Notes: a model not told the origin generated them from the sequence alone. A DNA stretch of 64,000 nucleotides from Gibbula magus (GCA_936450465.1 OW388293.1:24329860-24393859); one strand, 5' to 3'. Numbered from the stretch's first letter, positions 45,791 to 59,830 are shown. Numbers and translations are program-made.

Positions 45791-48088
45791 AGCTGTAGTT
45801 TATAGGTGCTGGCTTGAGTAAGGAAACTGAAGGGAAAAAGATCATGAATTAATGGTGTATCATGTCTGAATAATCTTTTCCATGACTGATATCAAGCAAA
45901 GATTAAATATATATTGATCAAGTCAAATGTCATTGATTCACAATGTGAATGTTATAAAACTCATTGTAACACTAACTTTTGTAAACAGATACATCTAAAC
46001 AGGAAGGGATGTTGATGACAATGTGGTTTTAGATGCCTGAGATGCTTAGATCCTTACTAAGCAGACAATATTGGTCACATTTCAATTTATTGATTTAACC
46101 TTACATTTTGCTATAGCCGCAAGCAAATCCAGAGTTTCAAAGAAGATACCAACTTTCTAACAGCTTTTTAAACTGTTGACGCAGACACTTTTTTTTATAT
46201 AAATTTCATTAGCTCGTCCAGCATGTAAGGAAGCCAATATTTCACAGTATTATAGATTAAACATGTCCAGATATGCTAACATGGCCATATGAGCTGAAGA
46301 AATAATCAATATTCTACTTCAAAAGTTTAATTATGAAGGAAACTTCCTCAGTTCTGGCAATAAGAGCCTGGTATTCTGCAAGATAATATGATTTGAAGAC
46401 TTGAAACTTGGAAATGCAGACGAGGACAGAGATATCTAGTAAATATTCATACATTTTGCTCCAACTTGATTCCTTCTCAACTTCTTTTTTTTGTATGAAA
46501 TCACAAATTTTATGTTATATGGAAAGTGTTTCTGCAAAACATTCTGGTGAACAATTTTGATAAATTCTTTAGACTGCTGATAATCATCTAAGGAATCCGA
46601 ATTGTTGTCCTTGAATGTTTGGAGGAGATAAACCAGATGTCAGAGAACACTCTTTTTGGTAATATCATCGTTTGGATTTGTCAGATTTTGTTTCTATCTA
46701 CATTTTCTATGACACGTTATTTTGATATCATTTCAGGCAAAATAAAAGAACATATCTCCATCCGTTGTGTTTTATCTATTGGAGTTGGAAAACTATTCAT
46801 TTTGTAATTAAGTTAGCTAACAATCAAATTTTGTGTTTAATCTTTATCATTTTTGCCCTCAACTGTTTCATAATCTCTAATACTTTTGCTCCACCCAAAA
46901 TGTAATATAAGAATGCATATCTCGCCATGTCTTTAATTTCCCAAAGGAAGTATCCTGCATCTTAAATTCTCCTCCTCAAAACATTAAAATGAAGTGTTTA
47001 GAAAACCGAAAACCACTTAGTTTAAATCCATGTTTATCTCAATATGAATATAAAAATCAACGTTCTCAGATCTCTCACACCTGTGTGCTGGCCTAAGCAT
47101 GAAAAGGAAATGTGCCATCTCTTCTATGAAAAGAACTAACCTAGAGTCCAGTGGTGGATCCAATGGGGGAGGGGGGAGTGTGCAGGGGATTTGAACAATC
47201 CTCTCATTTGAAGATTCCTGGAGCAGCCACTGGAGTCCACTTCATTCACATTACATGATACCAGAAGCTGTTTTCTTATAAATTCATATCTCCAATACAT
47301 GTCTGCTACTCAAGGGATGATCTGAGAATCTCTAGTTCCCCCTCGTCCCCTCCCCTCTCCTCCAATTCCCAGCGATGAATTCTATATTCTGCACCTAAAT
47401 CCAAATTCACACATAAGTCAGTGTTGATGTTATCTGCTTTAGTTTGACGCCATTTTCATATTGCCTTTGAATATCAGCCTCATATATCTCATTTCTCTTT
47501 TCACTCATAGTCACATCCTGCTTTTTCTCTTCCGTTTATCTTTCCAAATTCTTTCCAATTGTTCGTGTTGTTATATTTACTTGAGAAACGTGAACTGAGT
47601 ATGAGCTTCAGTATCAAATGAGAACATAGGAACAGAACCGAAGTCAGCCATGTGAGATCGTGACGCCACAACTTATATTTGTAGCATTTTGGTTATGAGA
47701 ATCGACTGTTTCATATTTCCAATAGCCCGCCAGCCCCAGGTATAATCTAAGTCTCCCACTAGTTATATCCCCCTCTAATTTCCCGAGGGATGAACTGTGC
47801 ACCTAATTCCTCCTCCCTGGAACCCTAGACCAGTGTGAGGTTCCTCTCTGGGCACAGATCCAGCCTCTGTAACAACTCTCATTGCACAGAACGCTTAGTT
47901 CCCCAATAAACAATTACCAAGCAATGAGATCGTATCAGCTTGCAGAATCCGAGAGCGAAACCTCGTCAACTGACGATGAATTGGATTTGTCTTGTTTGAT
48001 TAGGGAATGCTGACTTTCATTCCCTAATGGCTGATGAAAAGCTGGGGTGACCAGTAGCTGGCAATGATATTGTCTTCAGCAGATCCAG
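45791..48088. other. unassigned intron-like sequence
   Basis: No exon identified. Near 47153 GTGGTGGATCCAATGGGGG resembles the C-run sequence at 52720 in reverse, a scrap of a common repeat. Confidence 0.4.
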
Positions 48089-48515
48089 AAAATAACGGGT
48101 ATTTCATAATGGTAATCTTATACACACTGATGTACAAATAGCGTTAGGGAGGAGAGCATAGACTTGCCTAGAGTCCTTTCCACACTTTTTTTTGACCAGG
48201 AGGTTTATCTTAGTAGCGGAAAATAAGGGAGATTTCATAATGGTAATCTTATACACACTGATGTACAAATAGCGTTAGGGATGAAAGCATAGACTTACCA
48301 AAAGTCCCTTTCCACACTTTTTTACCAGGGGGTTTATCTTAGTAGCAGAAAATAAGGGAGATTTGACAATGGTAACACTGTACACAACCATGTACAAATA
48401 GCGTTAGGGATGAAACTTAGACCTTCAGAGTCCTTTTCAGCAGTTTGCCAAGATGTTCAAAGGAAGATTAAATATGGTTATCTCATACACACTATCTGCA
48501 AATAGCATTACTTCC
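48089..48515 (+). repeat. ~130-bp tandem repeat
   Basis: Units marked by ATTTCATAATGGTAATCTTA or its variants at 48100, 48232 and 48361, with a decayed fourth near 48467. All carry ATGTACAAATAGCGTTAGGG (shortened in the last) and CCTTTCCACACTTTTTT. Confidence 0.9.
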
Positions 48516-49335
48516 CGACAAATTAAATACAAATCCTAAAATGACAACTATCCTGGTTACAGGGACTCTATTTTTATGAGGGGGCCATGAATCAGGATAG
48601 TTATCATCAGTGTTTTTTTGTGCACAAATCTCTTCTTCAAACAGGACAAGTGGTTGTCCTCTGTTCCTTTTTGAATGAAAACATAGGAAATGTTCATTGT
48701 GCTCTTGAAAGTTTCCTTCAATACGATTTCTCTTTCATACGGTATGTCTCTGATGTCGCTTGCTTGTGATCTACTTTGATGTACTAATGATAAAAAATAC
48801 AAAAAACATTCTGCCTATTGTATACATGATTAATAGATAGTTTTAAAATTAGGGAAAATTATATGATTTGAGATGAATTCTGAACATGATTTAATATTGC
48901 TGTTGGTGCTCTTTTCCATAAAACTGTTTGGGTTAGTGTACTACAAGTGAATGTGATTACTGTGAATAAATGCTGAATAGTCCTTGTGTTGGCAGAATGT
49001 CTTCATGTCTGCAGTATGTGATATCCTTGTTGATTATGGTAATAGAGTAAGGGTAGGGGTAATAAACCTAGTGTATTGGCAATAATCTGAATTTGATAAT
49101 ATGGTAATATACCAACACTAGTTATGGCTCATGAATAAGATAATCACCTTTCCTTCACCAATGGAAGGCCTGATCAATATGCTCCACCTCTTGATGGGAT
49201 TTGTGTCAATAATTCTTTACATAAGGGTTATAATTTTATTTTTTTGCTATGGGTTTTTAAAGGTCTTGATTCTCAAAGAAGTGAGAAATAGGTTCATTTT
49301 CCCATTTGAGCTTTTTTCTACCTTATTTCTTTAGA
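48516..49335. other. unassigned intron-like sequence
   Basis: No exon or named repeat recognised. Confidence 0.35.
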
Positions 49336-49660
49336 CCCTAAAACACAAAACACAAACCCATGTACACAATTTTGACCAAAAGGACTCAAGACAACATCAT
49401 GACGAATCACAAAACATGACATCCTGCAAATAATACATGCTGTCACACAATTGACCACACCACATGAAGTAACAGCACCAATCACAACACAAAACACCAC
49501 AATGCAAGAAGCAACAAAACCACATCAACGCACTTTATCAAAATAAATTAATAACTTTTCCATTTAAAAGTTATACAAGTCACCTAAAAACACCACACCA
49601 CACCACACCACAATACGCCCCACACACCACTCATCATCATGCTACACTACATTTCTGCGA
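49336..49660. repeat. A/C-rich low-complexity stretch
   Basis: The + strand is almost free of G for long runs, with many ACACA, CCACA and (CACAC)n-like pieces (for example near 49600). The reverse strand gives valine/cysteine-rich chance frames. Confidence 0.7.
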
Positions 49661-52315
49661 AAAAATCCACCACACCTGTATTCATATCTCCGCAGCACCT
49701 TTCTTCATTCTACTTGCCCAGCTATAAATATTTCTAACCAGCAAATATGTGGACATTAATCCTGGCTAAATGTGAGGCCAAACAATGACGCAGGACCGAT
49801 TTGAGAACATTATATTTACATTATACTAATGATCTTCCGTTACCAGGGACACCTGACTCCAGAGTATTAATGGATATATCTTACTTATCTTCCTCTAATA
49901 TCCTTTTGTTGCCCGCTCCCGAGTCTTCATCTATTTCCGTCTAGCTTCCACATTGAAATTGTGTCAGATTTCATGAAAAGGAATTGTTTAGTCATATTTG
50001 GCCACATTTCACCAGTGTAAAGTAAAGTTGATGGGATTTAGGTTCTGCTTTATGCATGAAGCTCTGGGTTTTTTTTAATGATTGATGATTTTTGCAATGT
50101 TTATATTCCCTCCATCTGTTCCATTGTAAATTGTCACGTCAAGAAGATTGTAAAGCAACCATTATACGATAATTTTCATGAAATATTTGGGGGTGGAGGG
50201 GATTTCAATAGCAATATTAATTTTAAAACAACAATATTAAACAAGTTGAGAAATTATTGCATATATCTGATGAATAATTAATTTATTAATTTTATATAAA
50301 AAATATTTTACGTATAACAAATTACCAAATTTGAAGCTTGAGTTGCTTAAAGTAGAACTAAGCGCATAATATATTGCTGATTGAATGATGTCACATTGTT
50401 GTTTAAACTAACTACAAGTGATTTCAGTCATTAATTGAAGTGATCTAAAACGACATTAAAATCCATGTCGAAACGCTGCCTTCATAGAATAACGAAGTAG
50501 TATGTATATCCATAAAATTGTCTCTATTCGTCATCACTTCAACTTCTAGAATGCCAATCAAAGAAAGGATGAAGACATACTCCAACTAGAAACGATGTTG
50601 ACACACATTTGGATGTGACGTAAGCAGAGACAAACGGTTATCGACATGAAGTCAAACTGCCTCTAGTCACTACCGCCAGTAAGTCGACGAGGTCAGCAAG
50701 GCATGACGACACTTTCTATTGTGAACTTATCTCACCTCGACACAATTCCTGCTTCATGCTTCGTCGATGATTGTCGATGTTTTGACTGGCTCGAGCTTGT
50801 TGCACAAGCCAGACATAACAAGGTGGATTTACTCTCCTTTCATGCGTGACCCTTACTCCACCCACTGAGACTTGGTACTCAAAGTAAAACATTATTTTGC
50901 ATACAACTTCGAAGTGCAAATGGTTGAATTGCCTGTGGAGTATTAAGAAAGAACTTTGTCATTTTAGCATGCAGTTCATGTCCAACAAAACATTGCACAG
51001 TACTTCGAATGATTTGTGCTCTTAAAAGTGTAGGTGAAAAGTCTTGGTTTACTTCTACATCAGCAGTTGTCTTGATAATAGTGAATGGTAATATTGTAGC
51101 TACCATTACCTTTCAGTTATCAGTTTCTGTGATCAATAAAACTCCATGCCTGAAAAATAAATGACATTCGACAACAAATATATCCGTCTAGAAATGTAAT
51201 GCAATTCTGTTCCTACAGACAGTCAGTTTAAAGCCTGAGCTTGGTATATGTGTTTACATCCGGCTCAATGAAATTTGTTATCTTAAAATATCTCTGTGTT
51301 ATTTTCCATATAAAACTAACAATAATAAAATTGTACTGCTCTGATAAAGATGACGGAATTTGTAATTTAGAAAGTGACAAATCATGACCTTTTACTCCTT
51401 GCTAGCACTGATCATGTTGCCATCATCTTATAATAGAACACGTAGCTTTTTGGGTGACATTTCACAATAGAATAGTCAATTATAACCAGATCAAGTTTAT
51501 ATCATTCTTTAAAAGTGTGATTATAAACTGATTTATATAGAGGACATATTCTTCTACTTCTAGAAATCGCTGGACATTTCAGTGAATAGAAAAGACAAGA
51601 ATTTTGTGGATGATCACCTTCTTATTTCCACAATGGTGATCTTTCGGTATAGATTTTGATAGTGAACATTTCTAGCACATTTGAATATGTAAGTAAACAT
51701 AATATTCAGATAATTATTTCTAGAGAATGCCTATGAAACTACCTGAAGAGGTTTATTTGCTAAAAGAAAATTGTTCTGGGTCACCTGAGGTATTGCAATC
51801 AACTGTCAAGAAAGCAGTACATCATAAAAGATAAGGACGTTATGGATGCTATTGTAACTTCTTTGCCTATTGTTGGAGATAAAGATTGCATTTTCTTGGG
51901 AATTATGTCAGATTAATGTGTTTTATGTGTTTAATGTGTTAATATTATCGTGTGTTTTACAGTTTAAACCAAAACATGCAAATTCCTTTCCGATTCCAAC
52001 TCAACATTTTATGAGTTTTCTGGTAGATAAAAAGTATGATTTATTGTAAATTTTCTTCTATTGATTATCTGAATCACAGAAACATCCGTTACATGACAGC
52101 TTCTTTACAAAAATGCCTCCTTGTTGGTGTTTAATTGGCTCTCAGAACAGACTTTTACAACCTGTACAGGATGGAAGTGAGTTTCTATAGAAATATGTTA
52201 TTATTGAAGACACTAAATACACATGGACATTGGAACCTGTCCTTTCAGATATCTTGATCTGTAGTTTATTGTCAAGGAAATGAGATAATATCTTGATTCT
52301 TCTTCTGAAACATAG
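49661..52315. other. unassigned intron-like sequence
   Basis: No exon found. A patch at 50540-50860 is less AT-rich than its surroundings; the frames in it have no recognisable domain. Confidence 0.35.
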
Positions 52316-52318
52316 CCC

Positions 52319-52371
52319 CTGTGTATAAGACGACCCCCTTTTCTGGTATAAAAAAGTCGTCTTATACACAG
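52319..52371. repeat. inverted repeat, MITE-like end
   Basis: CTGTGTATAAGACGAC (52319-52334) and its exact complement GTCGTCTTATACACAG (52356-52371) around a 21-base spacer with CCCCTTTTCTGG. It is followed by TAATATACGG. The wording resembles ends of short DNA transposon relics seen in many animals; the family is not assigned. Confidence 0.7.
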
Positions 52372-52637
52372 TAATATACGGTATGAAAATATATATAATA
52401 TTCAAATGAACGAACAAATACCTTCAAAGATCTTGTATCCACTTACTATTGTTTCTTTCATCAAGATACCTGTTAAGATGCAGGGACTGGACCAAATAAA
52501 TCAAGTGACATCTCACGATGTTTCATGCAGTAGGAACTGTCCCTGTAGTATTCACCATGATGTTGGCAGTTGCAGAGACAATGACCTTGGGAAAATTATG
52601 TCGATTGTGGCCCAGTGTACAAAATATGTTTTAATAT

Positions 52638-52752
52638 TCAGTCCCCCCCCCCCCCCCCCCTCTCAAATTTTTGCATTGGCGGGGATATGGGGGAACAAAT
52701 TTTGGACAACCTCCCCCCCCCCCCTTCAAATTTCCTGGATCCGTCACTGATA
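52638..52752 (+). repeat. poly-C tracts with a common repeat scrap
   Basis: Two C-runs (about 52643-52660 and 52711-52724) with CTGGATCCGTCACTGA behind them. The second C-run plus GGATCC..CACTG pattern also appears reversed near 47153. Confidence 0.65.
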
Positions 52753-54928
52753 TTTACTGACAGTTTTGAAAATCAACCAGACCGAGATATTTGACAGGCC
52801 CTGTTATGAGAAGACTGTTAAGGGTTTGTTGGCTACTTTTCTCACTGGCCCCATCTGAAACTTGCCATCAGTTTCACTGACATCCATCAAACATAGGGAA
52901 CATCACTCCTAACAGATTGCAATTTCAGTCCTAAACATGTCCAATTTAGAGAATACACAGTATGTGTACATAGATGGTAAAAGTAAACAATATTTTAGCC
53001 ATGCAAATAGCCAAATCAGAAAAAAACCAATTCATTTTTATTCTGTATCCTGTGTTAGATGTGTTTGAGGCTTATCAATTTGCTGGGCGATATGATTTGT
53101 TTTCAGTGCCCACCGCTCCCCACGGATTTGCACTGTGTGGATGAGATCTTGATGTATTTGTTTAGGACCGCAAGCTTTGTCTGCTTCTGCTGTTGATAGC
53201 TGCAGATGAAATGCAACAGATGGGTATTGATCAAGTTTGACCAGTAAATACATTGTGTTACTTTTGACCTATTTTGTATTGCCGCCAGAACTAACTTAAT
53301 TGGCTTGGTTTAAACATATTTTATTGACAGGACGGTTAATAAAAGGGATAATGCACAAGTGAAACACTTATTAAGCCTTCCTCTATATACAATTATGTAT
53401 CAGGATAAGGATGTAACAAATATTGTTAAACTGTGGATCAGCTGTCTACACAACACCCAACATTATAGTCATCACGGGCTGGAGGTCCCCAGCATCCACT
53501 TAAGAATACAGCGGGGACCTGTTTTGTTTAGAAATGTTTTGGTGTGAAATTGTTCTTATGTGAAAATGTTTTCATTAATTCAACCATTGTATTCCCTTCC
53601 TAAAAAGGCATTTTAGAAGCTGGTATGATGAAAGAGAACAAGTTCTATGGATAGTCAACTTCTGTATTGCTATGAATGCAAGCTTTCGGTGTAGATACTA
53701 ACACCATTATCAAGCATTTGCGTTTCAATTTGTTTGATGTTTCAAGATTTCAAATTTATGTCTTGGACCTATAGGGTTTCTTTGAAAATTTGTATTCTTG
53801 CAGCTACTTCTCATTATGTTCTTGATGTATTCACTTTCTCCTTCTACAAGCCTCTTCTCTTGTATTATTATAATTAGATGATTTTAATCATGAATCTCCT
53901 TATTCTTTGAAAAATCTAAGGCAAAATATCAATTACTTCCATGAGGATTTGAAATTCGATATAATAGAAAATTAAAACATCTTTCTCCAAATGTCATTTC
54001 AGAATAAATTTCAATAAGTGTTCAAAAATTAGATATGATAGAAATTTACAAGTCTTTCTCCAAGTGTCATTTCAGGACAAAATGACACATTTTCCGCGTA
54101 TTTGAGTACATATTTAATCAAACCTAAGAAACAGCGACCAATACCATTGTATATTTTCCTTATTGTCCAAATCACAAGAGCGGTTTCAGCTTTGTAGACA
54201 TGCTTTCAGACCAACGGTAAATGACAGAGAGTGCAGAAATAAACCACAGTTGGGAGGGGAGGAGTTTGAAAAGATTTTCTGCACTTGCGTCTAGTTCTTT
54301 GAGAATTGTTAAAAGCCCCTTCCATTATCTGCATCCAAGGATATTAAGACGATGTTTGAGCACCAGGGAATCTAGTGCACTGTATAGTTGGACTATGAAC
54401 CGAGATAGATAAGTGTGCAAGAGTGGCTGATGGTTCGTTTATACAGTTCCTGCAACTGTGGGTTCTTGTAATGATGAGCTTATTGCTACAGAATTTGTGT
54501 CCATTGAATGGGAGAACTTGAGATTGTGCACAAATTACCTCTGTTTACCAATATCAGCAAATCTGGTCATGTATTAGAGAGGCCCTTGACGTAGTTCAGG
54601 ATACTTACATGCTTCAACAGAAAGCATTTCATTGGTCCTCGTCCCAAAAGCAGCTTTCATCTCCTTCAAGCTACAGACTCCAATTGGGCAAAAAGGTTTC
54701 TGGGATTAGGTTGGTGTATTTCCAGCCTTACACCCAGACAGTGTGAATAACTGATATACTCTACGGAAATTCATAATTTGTAAAGAGGAAAATATAGAAT
54801 TCTATGTAAATTTAGTCTATGGCTAGGAGATTTCTCTTGGGTTGTTATAAGTTAGATTGTTTTTAATTGAGTATATAAAAGTGAAATTATATATATTCTT
54901 ATATATATATCCTGTCAAAAAGTTTATT
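52753..54928. other. unassigned intron-like sequence
   Basis: No exon with splice sites and PDE3 similarity found. A 71-codon minus frame at 53038-53253 and a 63-codon plus frame at 54221-54412 have no recognisable domain. Confidence 0.35.
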
Positions 54929-54940
54929 TCTTCATAAACA

Positions 54941-55197
54941 TGTCTGGGGTTCGAATCCCGCCAGGGACATGCAATAGAGAACTGTTCTACATGCAGTAAG
55001 GTTTGGGTGCAATGCTATACTGAATGTCAGCGTAGTACCACCCATGGTTCGCTAGTTCCAGTCGATGCTCGCAGGTTTCACCGCAGTGCATAGCCACATG
55101 GCGTTGCAGGCTTTCTCCCTACCATAATACTAGCAGCCGTGATATAAGTGAAATACTCTTGAAAGCGGCGTTAAACCCCAACTCACCTCACCTCACA
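54941..55197 (+). mobile_element. tRNA-derived SINE, copy 1 (5'-truncated)
   Basis: Begins just before the B box (GGTTCGAATCC, 54948-54958) and ends GGCGTTAAACCCCAACTCAC plus CTCACCTCAC. Flanked by a 12-bp direct repeat TCTTCATAAACA (54929-54940 and 55198-55209), the target-site duplication made by LINE-driven insertion. Confidence 0.93.
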
Positions 55198-55209
55198 TCT
55201 TCATAAACA

Positions 55210-56935
55210 GACATATACAACAAAGCACAGCTAGTAGGTCAACTATTTCAGTGTGCGAAAAACACTTTGGTGAGAAAATGAAAGAAATTAACAGTATTAA
55301 TTACCAATGAGAAATGTCACTTATATTATGATGAGATTTGCAGGATTGGTACCATTGAATGATTTGGGGAGAGAGATTTTTGCATAGTGGTTGGGAGGAG
55401 ACAAAATATTTGCTTATATTAGATACATTTTGAGGCATTTTGACATTTTAACAAAACTTTTTTTTTCACATCTTCAACAATACATCCTGCAAATCCTGAT
55501 GACTTACTGTTACCATGGCATTTTATATACAGAACTTAATTGCCTGTGTTATTTCATTAAAGAATCTAAAATTTCAAATTAACTCAATTTTCCTGTTGGC
55601 TTTTAGATTAGAACTATCTTATTTCCAATATTTCGAATCATTTAATATTATGTTAAAAAAGTGATCAAATTTCCAAATTCTATGATTTTATGAGATTTTC
55701 TTTATGGCAGTTGCTGTTAGGAAAGGTTAATTAGAACATTAAATCTGGAAATTAGGAGACAAGGTATTCACAGTATCTGTCATGGAACCACAAATCTTAC
55801 CGGGAGTTTGTTTGATGTTGGAATTATGTCTCCGACCAGCATATTATCTGAACATCTCGCCACCAGCTAATACGCAAGTAGCCTTAATACATCTTGCCTC
55901 ATTTTCCCTAGTTTTTCTCAACTTGGAATTCTGTCTTTAGAGGGAGAAGTCTAATGAACATCCTGGAAATTTACAATCTGTCAGTACAAAATTGTCCATG
56001 TCAGAATTAAAAAATCATTGAATTGTTAAGTGATATCAGAGAAATTTTGCAAATATAATCACAAAATCAATGGATAAACAGAGCATGTGTTTATAATTGA
56101 ACTCGTATAGTCTTAATACTTCATAGGACTCTGGCAAACCTTAAGACTTTTCGAAGGAAATATTTCTTGCACGTGATGGACACCACATTTAAAGTTTTTG
56201 ATAAAGGTTTTTGATGACATATGTTGAATTCAAAATGTGAAATCTTCTTCACACTGAATTCACAGATCAAAGTCATCCAAATTATAACATTATGTGATTT
56301 GTTTCGATCTGTGAACTATAATACTCAAGTTTCTTGGCACTTAAAAAGGAAAAAAAAATGTTTATCTTTATACAGAGTATAAGTGTTTGCAGTATAACAT
56401 GAAATGTTGAAATCTATAAGCTAGACTTGCAGAAGGTTTTATCCCCACAACATAACAAAGGTAGGCGCTTACTACACTTGTAGAACAAAAGCATTGAACT
56501 CTGTGTTTGTCCAGATGCATCCTTGATGTGATTGTTCTTGTGGAAACTTGATACCAGGATTACCTGTGTTGTTATTGGCAACCAGCAGCACGTCTTTACT
56601 ATTTAGTATAGGCTTACAAACTGTCTCCGGAAAATCAATTTCCTAAAACAATAATTAAATGCCTTTTATTGAATATTGCAATTGGAGTCTGAAAATGGAT
56701 TTCCAGACTCTGGAGATGTATTAGGGATGCTAGAGTTCTTTGAGAGGACACCTTGACATGTTGAAAATTGAATCCTTACCGAATATAAATTTTCAGAATC
56801 TGTAGTAAATATAGACTTGCATTTTAATAAATGGTGATAATTAGGGTATAAGATTCTGAGGATAATAAGGAAAATGTTTTTGACATTGTGTTTTTTAAAG
56901 ACAGTATGTCCCTATTACATACAGGGATTCAGGGA
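55210..56935. other. unassigned intron-like sequence
   Basis: AT-rich; nothing recognised. Confidence 0.35.
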
Positions 56936-57105
56936 TTTTTAATAGCTCAATTGGTAGGGTGTCCACTTTCCACCTGGAAGATGATGGTTTGATTTCAGGT
57001 TGTGTCAAACCAAAAGTTTACAGATGGGAGTTGTTGCTAACTTGGTTGAAGCTCAGCATGATAGATATAGAACAATGCTTTAACTGGTGCTGAGCTCACA
57101 AAACA
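56936..57105 (+). repeat. degenerate tRNA-derived SINE of another type
   Basis: A-box-like TAGCTCAATTGGTAGGG (56943-56959) and B-box-like GGTTTGATTTC (56986-56996) about 43 bases apart, then GTTGTGTCAAACC and a non-tRNA body. The spacing fits a tRNA-derived promoter. The B box is damaged and the acceptor stem does not pair, so it is not a tRNA gene. Confidence 0.55.
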
Positions 57106-57187
57106 AAGTTCTGATATGTGTTATATACTCAGAACAATAATGAGTTATTGTAATTATCAACATTTCAAATGCTTAAACACTTCTAGA

Positions 57188-58671
57188 TTAACCCTTAACA
57201 TGCGGGCGACGGAATTATCCGGGCGGGCTATAAGCAATTCCTAGGTGTCTGTATACGGATCCCGGATACAAGACTTAGAATAATTCACGGCTGTCTAAGT
57301 ATACTCTATCACCCATACCGGGTCACGAGTCGATTGTGTCCGCGACCCGACCCATGAGAATGGCTGTATTTACGCATCGCGACCCGACATGAGAATAAAG
57401 CTTTGTTCAGTGTGTGGTCGGAATATCAAGCAAAATTCACACCAATTTGCATGTGCATTGTTGACCCGTAACGCATCGATAATTAGCTTTACAAAAGGCC
57501 AATTATGTCGGGCTTAGCCCCCGAAGCATTAATTCGCTTGAGGCTATTTTCACCCACGTGTTTGTATTGCCTCGGGTTTGCCTCGCCCGAGACTGCTATC
57601 TGCCTCGCATCTCGCGAGACGGGGAAAAAAATCGCTAACTCGCCTTACTCCCGCACTTCATATCATGTGAGCGAATTGTTTGTTTTCAAAAAAAAATACG
57701 GCAAAATAAAGGGGAAACAATGGACTACATTCCCATATAAAATTAGAAAATCTCAAAAAAATAATAAAGACACAGCAAGCGCCGTGAAAAAGGTCATGTT
57801 TACACTTCATAAATTTTGAAACAATCGGCGATTTTCACAACTTCTAAAACATTTATCAAGGCTAAAATACTGAATGCATTTTCATAATTTTTATATCACA
57901 ATAAACCGAAAGGAATAATCTTTTATTCTATATAAAATGCGCAGATTTATTCACAGAAATAAAGATACAATTTTACCTTTCTGAGAGGCATGTGAAACCA
58001 AACGGCACACAAACTAATCAACATATTTTCATCAGTTATGGTTCGAGGTTAGCGTTTATTTGAAAAGTCAAACAACATAACCATATTTGGGTTGACATGT
58101 GCTTATTTGTCAACTGGTTCGAGATTATGATTTCTTGGAAAAGTGCGATGAACGACCGTTTGCAATGCCGCATACATGTAAGTATTGACGATTTTATAGG
58201 TGGATATAAAGACAAACTTTACATAGCTATAGAATTATAACCAAAGGTCGCATTCTAATAATTTTGATATCATTGTGAAGCTAGACATCTTGTCTTCAAT
58301 TCCATATATAAATGGATTTTTTTTCGTTTCGTATTTATGATGTTACGAGGCCCGAATAAAAGACAATCTTTCGAAAGTAATAGAATAAAAACGAAAAAAC
58401 ATAGAAAATTCATTCAAAGTTTCGAGTGTGAATTAGCCATTTGTGTACGTGTTTCGCTACTTGAATTTGTATTGAACGCCCGTATATAGTCCTTATTCGC
58501 CATGTAGATGCGGTATATTTTGTAAAAACGATACCGGAATCGCCGCCTGGAAATTCCGCCAGCAGAGCTAGTTAGTGCCAAAGCCCAAACTACTGCTGCG
58601 AGCTGCGAGCCTGTAAATTCCGCCACAGGGGCTAAAAATGGTAAAATATATATACGCAACGTAAGGGTTAA
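57188..58671 (+). mobile_element. TTAA-flanked piggyBac-like non-autonomous element, copy 2
   Basis: Body 57192-58667 with TTAA on both sides. The ends read CCCTTAACATGCG and, from the right, CCCTTACGTTGCG. It is the inverted sister of 1012-2487, matching throughout with small differences. Its plus-strand frame at 57505-57819 shares nearly all of the first 69 residues with the minus frame in copy 1, then diverges through an indel. No transposase. Confidence 0.87.
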
Positions 58672-59567
58672 CATTTAGTTTCAGAAATAAGTTTTTTTTC
58701 CATATCAAAAACAATTTTTTTTACAAACAATTCAAATAGTTCTACAAAATGGAGCCCTAATGATACTGCTTATACCTAGAGCTGAGGAATCTCCACTTAT
58801 AATATTCTAGACTGGGCTGATCGTCAATTGCTCTAGGGTCTGGAGGACAGACTTAATTACTTAGTGCCAAGGACTTCTAAGTAGTCAATTTACAGGTATT
58901 CCAGGCCAATGGACTAAAGATAAGGTAACCCAAATTATGACTGAATCAGCAGCTTAGGTATTACACATTGTGACATACTCTCTATGGAAAATCTTGGTCA
59001 TCATATTTAATGTTGATGAAGGGGAAATGAGTGATGATCGATCCAGAAGAAGGGGAGACAGACTACTGTTACTGAGTGCCAGTACAGGAATCCATTTTGC
59101 CCTGAGCTCTTTGTTTGTGTCTTGTAGTTAATTTGCCTTGTCAAATCCCTCGTAATTGAGGATAAGAGTACTGCTTGGATGAAGTAGGATATTCATTTGA
59201 TTCTCGGTCAGGATGCTGTATTCAGATGACAGTCAGTCTTTGTTATCAGTAGACTTTTTTTTTTAAAGGGGCTGTCTTGTTAAAGTAGGAATTTCCTATT
59301 TCATAATTTAGAAATTATGCAAGTATGATATTGCTATAATGAATATATGTTACATATGATATTGTCCATGCCTATATGTGATATAAATGTCGCATATTGT
59401 GACAATGTTCTGTTTTTATTGGCAACTCCAGTGACAGCTCATTCCAGAGATTATGTAGATAACAACTTGTGTATATGATGTCACTTCATACAAATAACAC
59501 ATATGACTAACCCATATGACACATTATATCCTTCAAATATGATGTGAATATTTCATATCATACTTTT
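58672..59567. other. unassigned intron-like sequence
   Basis: No exon or named repeat recognised. Confidence 0.35.
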
Positions 59568-59577
59568 AATACAAAAC

Positions 59578-59830
59578 CCCGCCAGGGGCACGGCAACTTT
59601 GTCTGCAGTAGAGAAATGTTCTACACGCATTAAGGTTTGGGTGCAATGCTACACTGAATTTCAGCCTATAACCACCCATGGTTCGCTAGTTCCGGCCGCT
59701 GCTCGCAGGTTTCACCGCAGTGCATAGCCACATGGCGTTGCAGGCTTTCTCCCTGCCATAATACTAGCAGCCGCGATATAAGTGAAATACTCTTGAAAGC
59801 GGCGTTAAACCCCAACTCATTCACTCCCTC
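59578..59830 (+). mobile_element. tRNA-derived SINE, copy 2 (5'-truncated)
   Basis: Begins inside the tRNA-like part (CCCGCCAGGGGCACGGCAAC) and ends GGCGTTAAACCCCAACTCAT plus TCACTCCCTC. Flanked by the 10-bp direct repeat AATACAAAAC (59568-59577 and 59831-59840). Confidence 0.92.
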
